From: Akkermansiaceae bacterium
Lineage (GTDB): Bacteria; Verrucomicrobiota; Verrucomicrobiia; Verrucomicrobiales; Akkermansiaceae
Assembly: GCA_947462535.1 (NCBI GenBank)
Contig: CANHPN010000016.1
Location: 1 to 42,144, forward strand
DNA: 42,144 nt
Direction of reading: 5' to 3'
Shown: positions 1 to 7,847 of the stretch, in pieces
Numbering within the stretch: the stretch's first letter is position 1
How the letters are laid out: the number at the start of each line of letters is the position of its first letter
Translations under genes and position numbers: made by a program
The notes under the pieces: model-generated
Databases searched by the model: none
What the model was told of the DNA's origin: nothing
What the model saw: only the letters and a program-made list of their open reading frames with translations

Positions 1-1
1 C

Positions 2-139
2 GCCCTGCTGCGCAAACTCACCCTCAACCTCCTCCGGCATGATCAGACCATCAAAGACACCATGCGCGGCAAACGCATCCGCGCCGCGCTTTGCGAGAAA
101 ACACTCGAAACCCTTCTGAAACTCAACATTTCAAAATGA
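2..139 (+). CDS. Transposase C-terminus, ISAs1-like (5' partial)
   Basis: An open frame of 45 codons enters from the left edge and stops at TGA 137-139, which lies inside the terminal repeat. The stretch ALLRKLTLNLLRHDQ followed by a basic segment resembles the C-terminal end of ISAs1-family DDE transposases, which typically close with an 'RRLALNLL' block. It would cut and join the IS ends. The catalytic DDE residues lie outside the window. Another IS family with a similar tail cannot be excluded from so short a piece. Confidence 0.65.
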   Translation, partial: ALLRKLTLNLLRHDQTIKDTMRGKRIRAALCEKTLETLLKLNISK

Positions 140-149
140 GGTAGCCCTG
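132..149. repeat. IS terminal inverted repeat (right end)
   Basis: CAAAATGAGGTAGCCCTG is the exact reverse complement of 41999-42016. The transposase stop codon is embedded in it. Confidence 0.85.
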
Positions 150-189
150 TTCCGCAGATTCGGTCGGGATTTTCCCGGTGGCTTCACGA

Positions 190-222
190 AAAAGCCCCGC
201 ACGGAGCGAATCCATGCGGGGC
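190..222 (-). terminator. Rho-independent terminator after the DUF5069 gene
   Basis: Read on the minus strand, GCCCCGCA and TGCGGGGC form a perfect 8-bp GC stem around a 13-nt loop, followed directly by a T run. It lies just past the stop of the minus-strand gene that ends at 245. Confidence 0.75.
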
Positions 223-244
223 GGGGGTGGTTTCGAAATCGCAA

Positions 245-688
245 TCAGCCGACGATCACTTGCTGGTGGAAGCTTTGCCAGTCGTCGAGGTTGTTGAGGT
301 TGATGGCGTCGAGGATCTTGCCATCGTCGGGAACGCCGCAGGCACCGAGGATGGCGGCGCGGACGTCGTCGGCGTGGTTGTAGCCGGTGATGGCGGCATT
401 CAATTTCGCGACTGCGGCAGCGTCGAGTGAGCCGCCGGATTGGGCGAGGATCCAAGCTTCGAGTTGCGGATAAGTCGGCTTGCTGGAGGCGATAAAGCTC
501 TCGAAGGCCGCCTTGTCGATGCCGAGGCCGTCGAGGACCATCCGGTCGTAGCCCTGGCCGCAAGACGGATAGTCCGGATGGAGCTTGCCCGCCGCGCCGA
601 GCGAGGCTTTCTGCCAGAGGCGTGGCAGGTGGAGGACGCCGAGTGGGCCGGCGGTGCCGGAGCTGATGAGTGGTATGATTGAGGTCAT
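245..688 (-). CDS. DUF5069 domain protein
   Basis: The protein has 147 residues from the ATG at 688; the frame stays open for 19 codons further upstream. MTSIIPLISSGTAGPLGVLH leads straight into the family core LPRLWQKASLGAAGKLHPDY, then SCGQGYDRMVLDGLG, and later KPTYPQLEAW. These are typical of DUF5069 proteins, which are common in Verrucomicrobiota and have no established function. There is no signal peptide or membrane segment, so it is probably cytosolic. It stands alone, divergent from argH, and is closed by a strong terminator. The family call is recognition of conserved motifs; no role can be assigned. Confidence 0.8.
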   Translation of the reverse strand: MTSIIPLISSGTAGPLGVLHLPRLWQKASLGAAGKLHPDYPSCGQGYDRMVLDGLGIDKAAFESFIASSKPTYPQLEAWILAQSGGSLDAAAVAKLNAAITGYNHADDVRAAILGACGVPDDGKILDAINLNNLDDWQSFHQQVIVG

Positions 689-874
689 GATGTTGGGGAT
701 GGTTATGTCTTGCCGCCTTTCGGCCTGCCCGAATCCATCAGGCAAATCCGCCGGAATGCAAAGGGAGATCGTCGATTGGTGAAATTTTCGCGTTTCATCC
801 GGCCGCGTTCGGGTTCAAATCCGCCGCGCCGCGCAATCCGTGCGGAACAAATCTCACCCATCAATCTCACCGCC

Positions 875-2230
875 ATGTGGAAAGGCCGCTTCTCCCAAGA
901 TACTTCGTCACTCGTCCAACAATTCGGCGAATCCATCTCGTATGACTGGCGCTTGTTCCCGCATGACATCGCCGGGTCCATCGCGCATGCCCGCGCCCAG
1001 AAAAACATCGGCCTGCTCACGGCGGACGAGTTCTCCCAGATCGAAACCGGCCTGATGGAAATCCTCGCCGACATCGAGGCCGGGAAATTCGAGTTCAAGA
1101 CCTCGCTCGAGGACATCCACATGAACATCGAGTCCGAGCTCACCCGCCGCATCGGCGCGGCGGGCGCGAAACTCCACACCGCCCGTTCCCGCAACGACCA
1201 GGTCGCCACCGACACCCGCCTCTACGCCCGCACCGAGATCGACGGCCTGCTCGCGGCCATCACGGGCCTGCAAAAGGCCCTGCTCGACCGCGCGGAAAAA
1301 TACGCCGCCACCGTCATCCCCGGCTATACCCACCTCCAGCGCGGCCAACCGGTCACTGCCGGCCACCATTTCCTCGCCTACGTCGAAATGCTGGAGCGCG
1401 ACAAATCCCGGCTCGCCGACGCCCGCAAGCGCCTCAACATTTCCCCGCTCGGCTCCGGCGCGCTCGCCGGCTCCACCATCAACCTCGACCGCCTCGCCAT
1501 CGCTGCGGAACTCGGCTTCGACGGCGTCACGCTCAACTCGATGGACGCCATCGCCGACCGCGACTACATCGCCGAGCTGCTGTTCGTCATTTCGCTCTGC
1601 GGCGTCCACCTCTCGCGCCTCAGCGAGGACCTCATCCTGTGGTGCACCGCCGAGTTCGCGTTCGCTTCTCTATCCGACGCGCACACCACCGGCTCCTCGC
1701 TGATGCCGCAGAAGAAAAACCCCGACGTCTGCGAACTCACCCGCGGCAAGACCGGCCGCCTCGTCGGGAATCTGATGAACCTGCTAGTCGCCGTCAAAGG
1801 TCTGCCGCTCACCTACAACCGCGACCTCCAGGAGGACAAGCCGCCGCTGTTCGACTCCGTGGACACGCTCAATCTCGTCCTTGCCGTCAACACTGAGATG
1901 ATTTCCGCCATGGAACTCCGCGAGGAAAATTGCAAGGCCGCCGCTTCCGATCCGATGCTGCTCGCCACAGACCTCGCCGACTATCTGGTGAAAAAAGGCG
2001 TCCCGTTCCGCCACGCCCACGAACTCGTCGGCAAGGCGGTCGCCCAAGCCATTGCCACCAAAACCCCGCTCGACCAGCTCGACCTCCCCGCCATCGACCC
2101 CGCCTACGGCTCGGATGCAAAGGATGTATTCTCTCTGGAAACCGCCCTCGCCGCCCGCACGAATCCGGGTGCGCCGTCCATCGCGAACGTCACCGCGGAG
2201 ACCGCCCGCTGGAAGGCCGCCTTGACCTGA
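875..2230 (+). CDS. argH: Argininosuccinate lyase
   Basis: ArgH cleaves argininosuccinate to arginine and fumarate, the last step of arginine synthesis, in the cytosol. The 451-residue product has the normal family length. It begins MWKGRFSQDTSSLVQQFGES, the usual ArgH start, so the ATG at 875 is preferred over the in-frame extension reaching back to 710. It carries the fumarase/ASL signature GSSLMPQKKNPD near residues 272-283, which includes the mobile serine loop, and conserved TARSRNDQVATD and GYTHLQRGQP blocks. It is followed by a 437-bp gap before purH, so co-transcription is uncertain. No other arg genes are in the window. Confidence 0.95.
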   Translation: MWKGRFSQDTSSLVQQFGESISYDWRLFPHDIAGSIAHARAQKNIGLLTADEFSQIETGLMEILADIEAGKFEFKTSLEDIHMNIESELTRRIGAAGAKLHTARSRNDQVATDTRLYARTEIDGLLAAITGLQKALLDRAEKYAATVIPGYTHLQRGQPVTAGHHFLAYVEMLERDKSRLADARKRLNISPLGSGALAGSTINLDRLAIAAELGFDGVTLNSMDAIADRDYIAELLFVISLCGVHLSRLSEDLILWCTAEFAFASLSDAHTTGSSLMPQKKNPDVCELTRGKTGRLVGNLMNLLVAVKGLPLTYNRDLQEDKPPLFDSVDTLNLVLAVNTEMISAMELREENCKAAASDPMLLATDLADYLVKKGVPFRHAHELVGKAVAQAIATKTPLDQLDLPAIDPAYGSDAKDVFSLETALAARTNPGAPSIANVTAETARWKAALT

Positions 2231-2667
2231 AATGCAGTTCCGCGCACGGCGACCGAGTGCCCTGACAATGACCCCCAAAATGTCTGTTATTGCAGGCATC
2301 CTGCTCCGAGCCGAAAATGATTTGGAGCATTCAGCAAGTGAAGCACGCCGCCTATGTGACAACACGTCAAAATCTTTGTCGCGGCCGTAACAAAAATGGT
2401 GGGGCTCGATCCACTCCAAACTCTTCGCGAGGCTGCGTGTGCTATCCCTCCGACCTGCGGGATTGCGCGCCGCAGGAGAGAGCAGCACCATCGTGGCCGG
2501 GGTGGCGAGCGACAAGGAAACGCAGACCTGCCGCGAATGCTGCTCGTCCCTGTCCTGATCCCGGCAGTCCGCCTATTCCGCTTGCCCGCGGGCGACGGGT
2601 TGGTTACGGGGTTGGCGGTGCCGGGCATCCAGCCGAGCTCACTCCAACACCGCGAAAGACTTTATTT
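2231..2667 (+). other. 437-bp gap upstream of purH with no recognised gene
   Basis: No convincing coding sequence is seen. Frames crossing it lack family motifs, and the open frame leading into purH appears to be an unconstrained upstream extension. The stretch is GC-rich with several short complementary segments, such as GTGG..CCAC near 2400-2416. I compared it by eye with ZTP-riboswitch, SRP RNA and tmRNA core motifs and found no adequate match. Confidence 0.4.
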
Positions 2668-4209
2668 ATGGCAATCACCCGCGCTCTTCTCTCCGTCTCC
2701 GACAAAACCGGCCTGGCCGGATTTGCGAAGGAACTTCACGAAATGGGAGTCGAACTTCTCTCTACCGGCGGCACATCCGTGACATTGCGTGAAGCAGGTC
2801 TGCCAGTCATCGACGTCTCGGAATTCACCGGCGCGCCGGAACTTTTCGACGGCCGATTGAAGACCTTGCACCCGAAAGTCCACGGCGGCCTGCTTCAGCG
2901 CCGCGACGACGCCTCGCACATCGCCCAGGCCAAGGAGAACGATATTCCGCCGATCGACCTGGTCGTCGTGAACCTCTATCCGTTCGAGGAAACCGTCGCC
3001 AAGCCGGACGTCACGCTGGAGGAAGCCATCGAGAAAATCGACATCGGCGGCCCGTCGATGCTGCGCAGCGCGGCGAAAAACCACGCGAGCGTGACCGTGA
3101 TCGTCGATCCCGCCGACTACCCGCGGGTAATCGAGGAGATGAAGGAAAACAAAGGCAACACCACCAAGGGTTTCCGCGAACAACTCGCGGTGAAAGTCTT
3201 CCTGCGCACCTCGCAATACGACGCGGCGATCACCAACTACCTCGGCCAATGCCGGACCGGCACCGGTTGCAACTTCACCCTCAGCCTGCCGCTCGAACAA
3301 GAGCTCCGCTACGGCGACAACCCGCACCAGAAGTGCGCGCTTTACGGCCATTTCAACGAATTCTTCACCCAGGTCCAAGGCAAGGAATTAAGTTACACCA
3401 ACATTCTCGACATCGAGGCGGCTTCGGACCTGATTCTCGATTTCGTGCGCCCGACAGTGGCCATTCTCAAGCACACTAACCCGTGCGGCGTGGGCCAGGA
3501 CGACGAGGACCTGCGGGTCGCCTGGCAGAAGGCATTTGAAACCGACCGCCAGGCACCGTTCGGTGGCGTGATCGTCTGCAACCGCCCGCTCACGCTGGAG
3601 CTCGCCCGCGTGATTTCCGAGATTTTCACCGATGTCATCATCGCCCCGGAGTTCGAGAGCGACGCCCGCGCGTTGCTTCAGAAAAAGAAAAATCTGCGCC
3701 TCATGAAAATGAACGAAGCCTATCGGGATGAGAAAAAGTCGCCGGTCATCCGCTCCTGCCCCGGCGGCATCATGGTGATGGACCGCGACCACACCGCGCT
3801 CGGCCTCGAAAACCTCGAATCCAAAGTCGTTACCAAACGCCCGCCGACCCAAGAGGAAATGCGCGCAATGCGCTTCGGCTGGCGGATCGTCAAACACGTG
3901 AAGTCCAACGCCATCGTTTACTCCAGCGCCGACCGCACGCTCGGCATCGGTGCCGGCCAAATGAGCCGCGTGGATTCCTCACGGATCGCGATTTGGAAAG
4001 CCAAGGAAGCCGGGCTCGACCTCAAGGGCAGCATCGTCGCCTCCGACGCGATGTTCCCGTTTGCCGACGGCCTGCAATCCGCGATCGACGCCGGTGCCAC
4101 CGCCTGCATCCAGCCCGGCGGCTCGATGCGCGATGAGGAAGTCATCGCCGCCGCAGATGCCGCAGGCATGGCCATGGTCTTCACCGGCCACCGCCATTTC
4201 AGGCATTGA
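2668..4209 (+). CDS. purH: Bifunctional AICAR transformylase/IMP cyclohydrolase
   Basis: PurH performs the last two steps of purine synthesis: formylation of AICAR with 10-formyl-THF, then ring closure to IMP. The 513-residue protein has the usual length. The N-terminal MGS-like cyclohydrolase domain (about residues 1-150) starts [16 protein letters not shown] and contains [23 protein letters not shown] and NLYPFEETV. The transformylase part shows [10 protein letters not shown], the loop [10 protein letters not shown] with its catalytic Lys-His pair, [20 protein letters not shown] and the C-terminal [10 protein letters not shown]...FTGHRHFRH. The ATG at 2668 is chosen because the family's N-terminus begins there. 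The gene stands alone, with no visible terminator. Confidence 0.96.
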   Translation: MAITRALLSVSDKTGLAGFAKELHEMGVELLSTGGTSVTLREAGLPVIDVSEFTGAPELFDGRLKTLHPKVHGGLLQRRDDASHIAQAKENDIPPIDLVVVNLYPFEETVAKPDVTLEEAIEKIDIGGPSMLRSAAKNHASVTVIVDPADYPRVIEEMKENKGNTTKGFREQLAVKVFLRTSQYDAAITNYLGQCRTGTGCNFTLSLPLEQELRYGDNPHQKCALYGHFNEFFTQVQGKELSYTNILDIEAASDLILDFVRPTVAILKHTNPCGVGQDDEDLRVAWQKAFETDRQAPFGGVIVCNRPLTLELARVISEIFTDVIIAPEFESDARALLQKKKNLRLMKMNEAYRDEKKSPVIRSCPGGIMVMDRDHTALGLENLESKVVTKRPPTQEEMRAMRFGWRIVKHVKSNAIVYSSADRTLGIGAGQMSRVDSSRIAIWKAKEAGLDLKGSIVASDAMFPFADGLQSAIDAGATACIQPGGSMRDEEVIAAADAAGMAMVFTGHRHFRH

Positions 4210-4574
4210 TTTCCCCGGTCAGGAAGCGGCCGCTACGTCGCAGCCCGCGGCTTTCACAACGCGAGGCGCGGCATTGTGGAAGCCGCGCCAGAAATTGGCG
4301 GGAAGGCGGGTGTGCAGCACCCGCACAAATTGCGAGATGACAAAACCTAGCAACCATGGAAACGCCTGTTCCATGAATCCATATCCTCTTATGGCCCGCT
4401 CGAATTCTCCATACTTCCTCGCTCCGAATTCAAGATTCTCCAAACGACCTGACCTTGTCCAAAGAATGTCGGAACAGCGAACTTCTGCTCCCCGGCAGGC
4501 CATTCCCGCCGTCCGGCATGGCATCATGCCCCCCCCCGCCGAGCCTTTTCTGGCAACCCACAAAAGGCGGCCGG
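4210..4574 (-). other. 365-bp gap; weak minus-strand open frame only
   Basis: A minus-strand frame of about 119 codons (4219-4578) runs through this gap. Its codon use has less GC at third positions than neighbouring genes, its start overlaps the end of the HNH gene, and its product has no recognised motif. A C homopolymer of about nine sits near 4530. I treat the gap as probably non-coding or a decayed interspersed sequence. Confidence 0.35.
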
Positions 4575-5186
4575 TCACGCCGAGAGGCGTGCCTCATTCC
4601 GGTCTTGATGGAGGAAATGGTTCCAGCTCTCGTCGGCAAGGCCGTTCTCGTGCATGTCGAAGAGCGGCCGCCAGCGCGGGGCGATCGGCTTGCACTGCGG
4701 GTGCATGTTAGCCTCGTGCGGCAGCTTGTTGCCCTTGCGCGTGTTGCAGCGGAAACAGGAGGTGACGATGTTGTCCCAGGTGGTGCGCCCGCCTTTGTCA
4801 CGCGGCATGACGTGGTCGAGATTGAGCTGGGTCTCGGGCAGGACCTTGGTGCAATACTGGCAGGTGAATTTATCCCGCAGGAAGACGTTGCGGCGGGTGA
4901 ATTTCACCTCCAGCCGCGGCAAGCGGTCGTAGAGCGAAAGCACAACGATTTTAGGCACGCGGATGGCGATCCTCGCGCCGTGGATCATTTCATCGCTGGC
5001 GTTCCCGACCGAGTAGGAGATCCACGACGAAAGATCGTGGGAATTGAAGCGCTCCTCGCCCTCCACCTGCACGACCTGCGCATGGCCGATGCAAAGCAAA
5101 TGCAGGGACCGCCGGACGGAACAGGTGTGGATCGGTTGCCAGAACCGATTCAAGACGAGCACGGGGTGTTCGAGTATGGCAGTCAT
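4575..5186 (-). CDS. HNH endonuclease family protein
   Basis: The 203-residue protein has a C-terminal HNH nuclease fold. Visible residues are a CQYC zinc pair (C109, C112), LNLDHVMPRDKGG with the Asp-His pair at 124-125, WDNIV with N139, and CFRCN (C144, C147, N148). The N-terminal ~90 residues (VLVLNRFWQPIHTCSVRRS...) match the usual extension of bacterial HNH proteins that are widespread in the PVC group and cyanobacteria. Such proteins nick or cut DNA, but the target here is unknown. The ATG at 5186 is preferred over the in-frame TTG four codons upstream; GGGAAAGG precedes it. It is a single gene, divergent from the phosphate cluster, and nothing suggests an intron or phage setting. Confidence 0.88.
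   Translation of the reverse strand: MTAILEHPVLVLNRFWQPIHTCSVRRSLHLLCIGHAQVVQVEGEERFNSHDLSSWISYSVGNASDEMIHGARIAIRVPKIVVLSLYDRLPRLEVKFTRRNVFLRDKFTCQYCTKVLPETQLNLDHVMPRDKGGRTTWDNIVTSCFRCNTRKGNKLPHEANMHPQCKPIAPRWRPLFDMHENGLADESWNHFLHQDRNEARLSA
4576..4591 (-). terminator. Hairpin overlapping the stop of the HNH gene
   Basis: CACGCC, a GAGA loop and GGCGTG form a perfect 6-bp stem that includes the stop codon. On the minus strand a short T run occurs about 13 nt downstream, so it is only a weak intrinsic-terminator candidate. Confidence 0.35.
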
Positions 5187-5601
5187 TACCTTTCCCAATC
5201 AATCGTCGGCAAGCTAGCAAAGCCCGCCGCCCCGGCAACCCAAAAGGTTACAAAACGCCCGGCGAAACAAATTCCTTTGCTCAACGCGCGGGCGGAAAGC
5301 GCCGTCGGCCGCTTGGAAACAGCGAGCTCAGCAGTGCTCGCCGCTCCAATGCCGGTCCGCCAAAGCCTGCGGATCATGGCGCTTTCGTCACACTTTCCTC
5401 CTGTCCAGCCGATGCCCGGCCACGCAGAAAGACCGCCGTGAACGGCTTCATCACCTATCTCATGCTGCGGATCAGGGAACCGCGATGCTTTGTGACAACT
5501 TTGTCACAAAGACCATCTTGGGAAATCCTCACCAAACCCATACCTAGCGTCCGTGTTTGACGAAGTCTCCGAGATTTCCTCACACAAGCCACCAAAAATA
5601 A
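5187..5601. promoter_or_regulatory. Divergent intergenic region upstream of the phosphate cluster
   Basis: This 415-bp stretch separates the minus-strand HNH gene from the plus-strand porin. No gene is seen. It contains the strong Pho-box-like element at 5488-5511 and a weaker echo near 5383-5404 (CTTTCGTCACA then CTTTCCTCCTG, 11-bp spacing). It probably carries the promoters of both flanking genes. Confidence 0.5.
5488..5511 (+). promoter_or_regulatory. Pho-box-like operator upstream of the porin/pst cluster
   Basis: The element reads as a perfect 10-bp inverted repeat, CTTTGTGACA and TGTCACAAAG, around ACTT. It can also be read as two 11-bp direct repeats, CTTTGTGACAA and CTTTGTCACAA. The 11-bp direct period matches the spacing of PhoB/PhoP binding half-sites, and TGTCA resembles the PhoB core. 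It lies about 90 bp before the porin start. The assignment is inferred from the sequence and from the phosphate genes that follow. Confidence 0.55.
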
Positions 5602-6891
5602 ATGCAATCCATGAAATCAATCCAACGCACCCTGCTCGCCACCAGCCTGCTTGGCTGCCTCGTCGCCCAAGCCGGCAGCGAAACCGCCGCCACCACCGAA
5701 GCGCCCGCTTCCCCAAGCACCGCCACCGGCCTGTTGGTCGGCAAATTCCCCGGCGACACCGCCTGGGACCGCACCTGGTCGGCCTTCACGCTTTATAAGG
5801 ACGACAGCAACCCGATCCTTCAGGAATTCTCCCTCCAAGGCCGCTTGCAGGTGCAAAGCATCTACGGCGAGTCGAACGACGACAGCTTCAACACCTCCGA
5901 CTACAAGGACGTCAGCGCCGCCAACGACGAAAATGTCTGGGGCAACGACATCGAAGCCCGCCGCGCCCGTTTCGGCTTCAAATCCAAGTGGTTCCAAAAC
6001 TGGAAATTCGAAGGCCAGATCAACGTCGATAATGACGGCCAAGACAACTCGGGCAACAACACCTTCTACAAGGACATCTACGACCTCTTCATCACCTACG
6101 CCCACTCGGACGCGCTGAATATTTCGGCAGGCAAGACCAAGGTGAAGTTCACCCGCGAGCAGGAAATCTCCTCCAAGGAAATTCTCACCATCGAGCGCAG
6201 CCTCCTTTCCAACACCCTCTTCCCCGGCGAACTCACCGGCGCATGGGTCTCCGGAAAAGGCATCCAGGAACACTGGCTCTACGAACTCGGCGTTTACGGA
6301 AATGAACGGGAACGCGAATTCTCCGACTTCGAAGGCGGTGCCATCGTTCTTGGAAAAATTGGCTATGATTACTCCTCCCAGTCCGGTCTTGACTCCGCCG
6401 TGGCCTCCTTGCACTACATGCACAACTCCGAGCCCGGCTACAAAACATCCGAGCCAGACCCCGATTACAGCCCAGGAACCTCCCCATCCTTCAAGGATTC
6501 CATCGCCCTGACCAACGACATCACCCACGGCCGCTTCGGCCTGACCACAGACATAGTCTATGGCATGGGCGATGACGATCTCGGCCAATCCGACGTCTTC
6601 GGCATCAGCCTGATTCCGTCCTACTTCATCGCTGATGGACTGCAACTCGTCGGCCGTCTCCAAGTGGCCACTTGCGAGGATCCGAATGACCTTCGCGTTC
6701 CCGCACGCTATGAGCGCCTTGTCAAAGGCGATGACGAGAGAGGCAACACCTACACCTCCGCCTACCTCGGCCTCAACTACTACCTCTACGGCCACAAGCT
6801 CAAGCTGATGAACGGCGTCGAATACTCCACCCTCGGCGGCGGCGACTACGACGGCTACACCTTCATGAGCGGCCTCCGTTTCTCCTTCTAA
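5602..6891 (+). CDS. Phosphate-selective porin O/P family outer-membrane porin
   Basis: The protein has 429 residues from the ATG at 5602; a second ATG at 5611 gives an equally good signal peptide (MKSIQRTLLATSLLGCLVAQ). The mature part is a beta-barrel sequence of alternating strands with ARRARFGFKSKWFQNWKFEG, a repeated pattern in OprO/OprP-like porins, and AGKTKVKFTREQEISSKE. It ends GYTFMSGLRFSF with the C-terminal Phe expected for BAM-assembled barrels. It would let phosphate or other anions across the outer membrane. Its position 38 bp before pstS and behind a Pho-box-like site supports phosphate starvation control. Substrate selectivity is inferred from family and context; individual basic channel residues cannot be placed here. 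Confidence 0.85.
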   Translation: MQSMKSIQRTLLATSLLGCLVAQAGSETAATTEAPASPSTATGLLVGKFPGDTAWDRTWSAFTLYKDDSNPILQEFSLQGRLQVQSIYGESNDDSFNTSDYKDVSAANDENVWGNDIEARRARFGFKSKWFQNWKFEGQINVDNDGQDNSGNNTFYKDIYDLFITYAHSDALNISAGKTKVKFTREQEISSKEILTIERSLLSNTLFPGELTGAWVSGKGIQEHWLYELGVYGNEREREFSDFEGGAIVLGKIGYDYSSQSGLDSAVASLHYMHNSEPGYKTSEPDPDYSPGTSPSFKDSIALTNDITHGRFGLTTDIVYGMGDDDLGQSDVFGISLIPSYFIADGLQLVGRLQVATCEDPNDLRVPARYERLVKGDDERGNTYTSAYLGLNYYLYGHKLKLMNGVEYSTLGGGDYDGYTFMSGLRFSF

Positions 6892-6929
6892 AAATTCTCA
6901 TTGATCCAAATCACCAACAGCAAAATCAG

Positions 6930-7739
6930 ATGAAAACCATCACCACTTTATTCGCCACCGCCGCCATGCTCACCATGGCCGGCGCGCAGACCCTCAGCAT
7001 CAAAGGCAGCGACACCCTCGGTGCCAAGCTCATCCCGCAGCTTGCCGAAGGCTTCAAGGCCGCCGGCAACAAGGGCGTGAAATTCGAGATCGCCGCGGAA
7101 GGCTCCACCACCGCATTCCCGGCGCTTGCCAACGGCACCGCCCAGATCGGCATGTCCTCCCGCAAGATCAAGGACGACGAGCGCACCTTCTGCCGCACCA
7201 AGGGAGTTTACATCAAGGAACACGGCATTTGCCACGACATGCTCGTGGTCATCGTCAACAAGAACTCCCCGCTCGCCAAGCTGACCAAGGACCAGGTCGC
7301 CAAGATTTTCACCGGTCAAATCAAGGACTGGTCGGAAATCGGCGGCGCTCCCGGCAAGATCTCGATCTACACCCGCAACACTTCCTCCGGAACCTACAAG
7401 GACTGGCAGAAGCTCGCCATGGGCGGCCGCGATTATCCGTCCAGTTCCTTGAAAATGGCCGGTAACGAGCAAATCGCCCAGGAAGTGGCGAAGAACAAGA
7501 ACGGCATCGGCTACGTCGGCCTCGCCTACGCCAAGACCGCCGGCACCAAGACCCTCGTCATTGACGGCGTCGAACCGGTCGCCGCCAACGCCAAAAAATA
7601 CGTCTATGCCCGCCTTTGCTACCTCTACGCGCCGGACAAACCGAGCGCCGAGGCTGAGGCCTTCATGAAATACGTCGAATCCGACGCCGGCCAGGACATC
7701 GTCCGCAAGGTCGGATTCATCCCCGCCAAGGACCTTTGA
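6930..7739 (+). CDS. pstS: Periplasmic phosphate-binding protein PstS
   Basis: This is the solute-binding component of the high-affinity phosphate ABC transporter. The 269-residue product has a short signal peptide (MKTITTLFATAAMLTMAGAQ). It then has the PBP-like phosphate-binding fold: LSIKGSDTLGAKLIPQLAEG, IAAEGSTTAFPALANGTAQI with the GSTT loop, IGMSSRKIK, and IYTRNTSSGTYKDW, where the conserved SSGT binds the oxyanion. KNKNGIGYVGLAYA is a standard late motif. It follows the porin and precedes pstC by 108 bp, a gap occupied by a strong hairpin. It is shorter than E. coli PstS, like many PVC homologues. Confidence 0.93.
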   Translation: MKTITTLFATAAMLTMAGAQTLSIKGSDTLGAKLIPQLAEGFKAAGNKGVKFEIAAEGSTTAFPALANGTAQIGMSSRKIKDDERTFCRTKGVYIKEHGICHDMLVVIVNKNSPLAKLTKDQVAKIFTGQIKDWSEIGGAPGKISIYTRNTSSGTYKDWQKLAMGGRDYPSSSLKMAGNEQIAQEVAKNKNGIGYVGLAYAKTAGTKTLVIDGVEPVAANAKKYVYARLCYLYAPDKPSAEAEAFMKYVESDAGQDIVRKVGFIPAKDL

Positions 7740-7766
7740 AATTTGTTTAGGTTGTAAGTTGCTATG

Positions 7767-7802
7767 AAATGGGCGTCGCAGGCTCGCCTGCGGCGCTCAT
7801 TT
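7767..7802 (+). terminator. Long hairpin between pstS and pstC
   Basis: Arms of 17 nt starting AAATGGGCGTCGCAGGC pair with GCCTGCGGCGCTCATTT at 15 of 17 positions around a 2-nt loop. TTTCTTGTCT follows. It could be a leaky terminator or an mRNA 3'-end stabiliser that lets pstS be expressed above the permease genes. A REP-type repeat is the alternative. Confidence 0.55.
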
Positions 7803-7847
7803 TCTTGTCTATTCCCCAAAGTCCAATTACCACGGCTGCCAACAAAC

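Larger units (their letters stand above)
1..149 (+). mobile_element. Right end of an ISAs1-like insertion sequence
   Basis: The first 149 bases hold the 3' end of a transposase gene running into an 18-bp terminal inverted repeat. The same repeat appears in inverse orientation at 41999-42016, where another copy of the element begins, so the boundary at 149 is well supported. Only this end is in the window. Family assignment rests on the C-terminal transposase residues and is inferred. Confidence 0.75.

Noticed and set aside
710-874. Extension of the argH frame upstream to 710
   Set aside because: The family N-terminus MWKGRFSQDTSS begins at 875, and the upstream residues are low-complexity and arginine-rich without similarity to ArgH.
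2460-2520. SRP-RNA-like string (CAGGAGAGAGCAGCACC)
   Set aside because: It lacks the GGAA-type tetraloop and the paired symmetric loop expected for the SRP core.
2580-2640. ZTP riboswitch before purH
   Set aside because: The conserved 3' CCGCCTGGGCA block and the 5' GGGTCGTGACTGGC block are not present; only a loose GCCGGGCA similarity is seen.
2290-2667. 126-codon N-terminal extension of PurH
   Set aside because: PurH normally begins at the [15 protein letters not shown] block; the extension has no domain and crosses the intergenic region.
4219-4578. 119-codon minus-strand gene
   Set aside because: Codon use unlike neighbouring genes, no motif, and overlap with the end of the HNH gene; kept only as a note on the gap.
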